From NCBI GenBank assembly GCA_025506515.1, contig CM046442.1, positions 14,809,687 through 14,873,686 of the forward strand: a stretch of DNA of 64,000 bases, in the 5' to 3' direction. Both the position numbers and the translations under genes were made by a program. The notes beneath the pieces were generated by a model. That model was not told the DNA's origin, made no database searches, and worked only from the letters and a program-made list of their open reading frames with translations. Below, piece by piece: positions 59,501 to 64,000 of the stretch. Origin of the DNA: Flaveria trinervia. Lineage: Eukaryota; Streptophyta; Magnoliopsida; Asterales; Asteraceae. Each line of letters starts with the position of its first letter. The stretch's first letter is position 1.

Positions 59501-59720
59501 CCAACACAATGTTATCATCTTTGTTTATGTGAATCATGTTTATGCTTACGGCTATGTTGTCATGAATATTGACTAAACACGAAACAAGTCCCCTTGTTGT
59601 CGGGTGTCGTCATGACACGCTTGCCATCATTATTATATTGCATCTCTATCGCTTACCATGTGTTATGATTATCCCGTCTCGTTACATCCCCGTGTTTCCG
59701 CTTCCAGCGGGGGTGTGACA
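56531..59720 (+). mobile_element. 3' LTR of family C, interrupted
   Basis: TGTGACATCCGTCACC to GCGGGGGTGTGACA. It is colinear with 48715-51221 apart from small indels and the 629-bp insertion at 58878-59506. TATA box at 56909-56916. The TGCGACTGA cluster is at 57301-57740 and is longer than in the 5' LTR by one extra block near 57600-57680. Confidence 0.92.
58878..59506 (-). mobile_element. solo LTR of a Copia-type element
   Basis: Minus-strand sequence begins TGTTGGAGCATATA and ends CCGACTTCACA, 629 bp, flanked by CAATG (58873-58877 and 59507-59511). A TATA box CTATATATACC is at 59142-59152. Upstream of it in the transcription sense (59165-59400) are repeated TCGTACGACTGG / CATGCG words, with the 18-bp palindrome CTCAGTCGTACGACTGAG at 59361-59378. 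The short frame 59030-59275 is only LTR sequence. Confidence 0.9.
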
Positions 59721-59725
59721 GTAAT

Positions 59726-59917
59726 GGTGGGTGGTGTAGTAGTAGTGGTGGCGGGTGAGGTAGTGGTGGTGGTGGTGGTGGTAGTTATGGTGGTAGTTAT
59801 GGTGGTAGTTGTGGTGGCAGTAGAGGAAGAGGTTGTGATCAACGTGTACCTCTGTCTTTTGGGCTTCATCCCGTGGGGCTAAGCCATCCTCTTTCACCTC
59901 AAATCCCTCAAGGACGA
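59726..59917 (-). pseudogene. additional ORF, Thr-rich linker fragment
   Basis: On the minus strand GFEVKEDGLAP leads into a basic PKRQRYTLIT segment and a run of Thr codons, which the family C element interrupts. The run continues at 48709. A purely compositional repeat here would be hard to place alone, but the matching target duplication of family C proves that the two halves were adjacent. Confidence 0.6.
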
Positions 59918-62835
59918 TGTCACACCCCGACCGACAGCGGAATCATCGGGGCGGACGAATGGGAGACGATTGCTCATAGCACATGGAACTAATTAAGTTG
60001 AAATAATATTAAATGTCATTATTCAATAAACATTACAAGACAAATAAGTATTTGCAAAACAATCAAGATACAAACAGAAACATAAGACATTCAATTAATC
60101 TAGGTCCAAATCTATATGAGCACAAGAAGATCTTCAAGCATCAAACCTGAAACATGTTAAAAATAAAGGGTCAACTATAAAGTTGGTGAGTTCCCATGGT
60201 TTAAACACACGCATAAGTATATATATGTAAAAGGGATACAAGTAGCAATTCACGTCCATGGTTATGAGTTAGCAAGCTTATAGAACACATACAGTTACAA
60301 CCAAACCTCGACTTGGTTACAAGTATATAAGATTGGCTAAGTGTACTTGGTTCCCATGATGAACAAGCATACGTCATCAGGAGTCGGCAATACATCGACT
60401 TTAGCACCAAATAGGCTTGTCAGGCCCAAAGATCTAAGACGTAGCCAGGCTAGCAATAGTTAATGATTGTAAACAAAATATGTATCTCATATAAGACTTA
60501 CATTAACACAAATAACCATGACAAAAATGTAAAGATGAATTGCATGTGCATTTACAAGTCTCAAAATAGTTACAAGTGTAAATTTATAAAGTTAACATGT
60601 TTCACCCCAAAAGGTGTGAAATAAAGTAAAAAGGGGCATGAAAAACTCACAAGATGTAAATAATATGATGATAAGAATACAGATGAGGCTCCAACGATTT
60701 CTCTTACAAGTTGCCTAAACGTATAGATTCCAAGATTAAGTCTGATAATAAGATTATCAATTAGACACGAACTAGGGTTTTAATTGGATTTGGGGGTTTA
60801 AATAATTAAATAAAATAATAATTGTTTACGTTTGGTTTTAATAAGGATAATATAAATCAATTAAGACCAGGAATTATTAAAAAGGTCTCAACAATTTAAA
60901 TTATTAATTTAATAGAAATTAAGTATAATATGTGAAAAGAAATAATTGATTTAATAATTAATTATTTAAAACTTGATAAAGAGAATTAATCAAATACTAA
61001 TTTAAGTGACGTTGAAATTAATTAAAATCATTTTATAAAGTTTTGAGCTTTTAAAATGATTTATCATAAAGGTTTTGTAATACAAAACCTTAAAGATAAG
61101 AATAAAGCAAATTATATTGTTTTATAAATTTCAAGAATTTAAATAAAAGTTAACGAATAAATTTATTAATTATATGATTTTACATGGTTAAATAAATTTT
61201 TGAATAATTAATTATTTAAATAATCATCTAAATAATCATTTGCATAATTAATTATTTAAATAATCATTGAACTATAATATATTTATGATATAAATGACTA
61301 AGTAATATTTTTTTATCACATTTTATTCTTAAAAAATATTAATTAAATCTAAGAATTTTAAATGTTAAAACCTTTAAAAATTAACTTGATATTTTCTGAA
61401 ATAATTTAATTAACAAAATAATTTTTTTATTGTGATTTACTAATATAATATTAATTTTCTGAATTATAAATTGTACAAAAAAATAATTAAAACAAAAATG
61501 GCAGAGGCCCGGTTCGAACCCAGAACCTCTTGCCCATTGGGTTCATGGGTTACCAGTTGGGCTATAGCCCATGTCTGCTTAAGATTCAAAATAATTTTAT
61601 AAATCTATTAATTAAATAAAACCCCAAATTACTCAAGAACCCTAGAATGGAATTGTGTCAAATTGAACAATAATTCGGAGATGTTAACCAAATTAACATT
61701 AGGGCTATGTTTCCCCATGTTAAACCGAGTACGATGATATGTGTAACTTACAGATCGAGTTCGAATTGTTAATCATGGGTTTAATAACGCGTCGCGACGG
61801 GTGGAGGTTGTTTTGTGTCGCTAGAGTTGATCATAATCAAATTCCTTTCGTATGAAGCTTCAAAGAGTGCTTATGATTCAAAGCCCTCACTCAATTTTAA
61901 GTTAAAATGCTTCGAAGATGGTTGTCGACCAAGTTGCAAGTCGCGATGAAGGTGGTGTTCGAACATGATGATTCAGTGTGTTTCAGGGGTAATTGAGGGT
62001 TAGAATGGTGTAACGAGATCGAATGAAATGTTTTCCCATAATTATATGATGTTAATTTTGGTTGTTGTAGCTCGATAGAGTTCGTACTTTGAATACCGAT
62101 TTCAGTTTCTTTTGTAACCGTTTCAGACATCAATTAAATCAAATTATAATTGGGGATAGGTTCGAAACCGATGCAAGAAGCTAAATGAATGGTTTATCGG
62201 AGTGTAACGACCCGTATTTTGGCTATTTGGGTGCCGCCGGAGACTTGGCCGGAGGTATGGCCGGCGGCAGGGGGGAAAGTCGACGGGGGTGGGTTTTGGT
62301 TTGAGTATTTACAATTTGGTCCCTGAAGTATCCATCATTTATTATTTCATACATGAAGCTTTTATATTAAGTTTTAGAAATTATAAATTCACCCCTAGAC
62401 TTTATAAAACCCATTTAAATAATAAACCAAATCAATTATTTGTTAAACTTTATAACAATTACAAATCTTACCAATATTCATAGTTTACTTGTTATGATGG
62501 TTAATAATAATTGTCTTATATATTTATTTATCTTTAAAAAAACTTTCCTACAAATTTTAAAGTTTGAATAATTGGAATTCATAAATAAAACCTCATAAGT
62601 TTAGCATTAGACTTTATAAACTTATACACTTTATAACTTTACAACAAGAAGTATTTATATCTCCAATAAATTTTTAAAGTTGTTTTAAATAATTTTAAAA
62701 AAAGTAATTCATAAGGAAAGTTGTATTTAATCCACTAAAAGTATTACAATATTTTGGTAATGGAAATTCAAATTGAGTTTGGGTTTTGGGTTTTAACTTG
62801 AAAAAGTGATTCATAAGAAAAGTTGTATTTAATCC
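59918..62835 (-). repeat. LTR-like repeat, family D copy 2
   Basis: Begins TGTCACACCCCGACC on the plus strand and aligns from about 60530 with 1-2357. Read on the minus strand it would end GGGGTGTGACA, an LTR-type end. The opposite end is damaged: the terminal bases seen in copy 1 after TTTTAACTTGAAAA are replaced by a second copy of a 27-bp segment (62707-62733 and about 62811-62835). No target duplication remains, and part of the host ORF is missing at this side. No coding frame is visible. Confidence 0.65.
61499..61571 (-). other. tRNA-like module inside repeat D, copy 2
   Basis: A-box-like TAGCCCAACTGG (61553-61564) and B-box GGGTTCGAACC (61511-61521) on the minus strand, ending TGCCA. 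The middle part differs strongly from copy 1, whereas the B-box and the GCAGAGG end are kept. The T-stem here is imperfect. Not a functional tRNA in my judgement. Confidence 0.5.
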
Positions 62836-63240
62836 ATGTGCCAAGTACTTAAATTGGGGGCATAGGTTGCTCTTGTTGAGCACACCTGCGGTGATATCCC
62901 CCAAGTACTCGGCCCGCAGAAAACAACCTCGTACTGTCAGCGGGTGTAGTCGTGTAGGACAGTCAGCATCGTCCCCAAACTCGAAAACTGTCCAGAGATC
63001 GCCCTCAGTGATCTCTATCGGCTGACCAAAAATAGAGCTCCTGATACATTGGGGCTCTGAGGATCTGTCGACAACCGCGCTTTCCCAGAAAACCTGCTGA
63101 ACTGACCGGTACGACGTGCACGGAGTCGATATAGCACGGAAGATCGTCGATCTCCGTAGGAATGTAATAATGCCGGAGAAATCAGCCGCATTCCGTGAGG
63201 TCAGATCCATATGTGCACAAATGTTGTGCTTAGTGCTCAT
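62836..63240 (-). pseudogene. additional ORF, N-terminal part
   Basis: From ATG 63240: STKHNICAHMDLTSRNAADF, SSYRSVQQVFWES-like block, IRSSIFGQPIEITEGDLWTV, RGCFLRAEYLGDITAGVL and LCPQFKYLAHG, where family D sequence starts. The pattern (a Trp in QxFW, an IxG-x-x-xxITE block, GCFLR) recalls the additional protein of SIRE-like Copia elements in Asteraceae; this is from memory, not a search. About 250 residues between this part and the Thr-rich linker appear to be lost. An alternative is a host gene family captured by an element. Confidence 0.55.
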
Positions 63241-64000
63241 GGGCCAACGACTCGATGTCTATTACACAATGCAAATAAACGTTAGTGTGTCAATGAGTGA
63301 CTATTTGATTCATTTGACTTGATATCTTTTATTCTATCGTGCGAATGAACTGTGCGACTGAGCTCTAGTCGTGCGATTGAGCTCATACGTACGACTGAGC
63401 ATGCGACTGGGCTTAGTCGTCTGCTATCCCATGCGTTTACCCCAGTCGTGTGGCTGAACTCATACGCATAGTTCAGTCGTGCGATTGAGCCATTCGCCCA
63501 GCTCAGTCGTGCGATTGAAGTTCATTAGGGTGTTCATTCGCATGACAGACTGTTTGTTCAGTTCAGATTCAAATTTTGACCAAAACTTAATGTTAGACGT
63601 CGTGGTTTGGCTCATTAGTCTCGCAAATGACTGATATAACACCTAATAACCTTTAGTTTCACAATGTACTTAGTTTTATTAGTTTCTTAGGCAAACTAAG
63701 TCTTGGTTCTGCTTAGGGCTTAAATTCAATCATTTAGGGCACAAATCGATGGACATTTGAGTGGATTGCACTGCAGTTTACTTGTATAATCACTAGTAAT
63801 CGTCAGAACAGAACAATTTGTAGTCTAGAATGGTCAAATGAAAATCGGGCACAGTAACGGTAGAGTCGTGCGATTTGGGGGCGATTTGGGAGTGATAAAT
63901 GACTACGACCGACTCCCCCTCCTTTTATACTAGGGTTTCCTTCAGTCGTACGACTGAGCCTAGTCACATAATTGATATGTGTGACTGTCGTTCAACTGGC
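63241..64000 (-). promoter_or_regulatory. promoter-like region with palindromic motif cluster
   Basis: On the minus strand a TATA box GTATAAAAGG (63921-63930) is preceded 12 bp upstream by TCAGTCGTACGACTGA (63942-63957). A second cluster of TCGTGCGACTGA-type words lies at 63335-63550, between the TATA box and the ORF start at 63240. The layout is the same as in the Copia LTRs at 46190 and 59145, so this may be an LTR truncated by the window edge. I could not find a primer site or LTR borders. Confidence 0.4.

Larger units (their letters stand above)
48715..59720 (+). mobile_element. Ty3 (Tekay/Del-like chromovirus) element, family C
   Basis: Flanked by GTAAT at 48710-48714 and 59721-59725. 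It inserted into the Thr-rich linker of the additional ORF, whose coding sense is opposite. It carries a full domain set on the plus strand, broken by frameshifts. The 3' LTR contains a 629-bp solo Copia LTR. Excluding that insertion the element is about 10.4 kb. The primer-site surroundings (TGGTATCAGAGCCATTGGTT) are the same as in family A, suggesting close relation. Confidence 0.95.

Noticed and set aside
59658..59897. Val-rich and His/Tyr-rich frames
   Set aside because: Alternative readings of the ACC-rich Thr linker; only the Thr frame continues on the other side of family C.

Overview
This is a stretch of plant nuclear DNA. It is AT-rich, its genes have introns with GT..AG borders, and almost all of it is nested transposable elements. 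The only convincing host gene is an R2R3-MYB transcription factor at 42722-43950 (minus strand). The mix of elements (Tekay/Del-type Ty3 chromoviruses with 2-2.7 kb LTRs and an initiator-Met primer site, Copia elements with an extra ORF before the 3' LTR, hAT and Helitron-like pieces) suggests a eudicot, probably Asteraceae. That placement is inference from pattern; no search was run.

Layout. 1-2357: right part of a long LTR-like repeat (family D) holding a tRNA-like module. 2668-11257: a dead hAT transposon whose transposase holds five tandem copies of a 725-bp segment and is split by a solo LTR of Ty3 family A (7608-10352, duplication ATATA). 12233-36729: remnant of a Copia element (duplication CTATG on both sides) holding an inverted family A LTR (12425-15164), then a family A Ty3 element (15171-35719), into whose RNase H domain a younger family B Ty3 element (21924-30989, duplication GATTG) has jumped. 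36735-42721: intergenic, with a degenerate 190-bp tandem repeat and a Helitron-like end. 42722-43950: the MYB gene. 44328-45800: Helitron-like ends and a hAT-like fragment. 45926-63240: 3' LTR and broken additional ORF of a Copia element read on the minus strand, split by Ty3 family C (48715-59720, duplication GTAAT, itself carrying a 629-bp solo Copia LTR) and by a second copy of family D (59918-62835). 63241-64000: promoter-like DNA, perhaps part of another LTR.

How the parts work. The three Ty3 elements share one plan: 5' LTR, primer site TGGTATCAGAGCC, gag with zinc knuckles, protease, reverse transcriptase, RNase H, integrase, chromodomain-like tail, hairpin, polypurine tract, 3' LTR. 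Family A has an additional intact ORF before gag. All three are frame-broken. In family B several breaks are single-base homopolymer contractions and may be consensus errors. The two patterns I find most worth following are a base-paired hairpin at a fixed 17-18 nt before the 3' LTR in all three families, with compensating changes, and a short motif with a palindromic core (CAGTCGTACGACTG) clustered in the LTRs of otherwise unrelated elements, often just upstream of a TATA box.

Limits. All alignments, boundaries and identities were judged by eye. Family names A-D are local labels.
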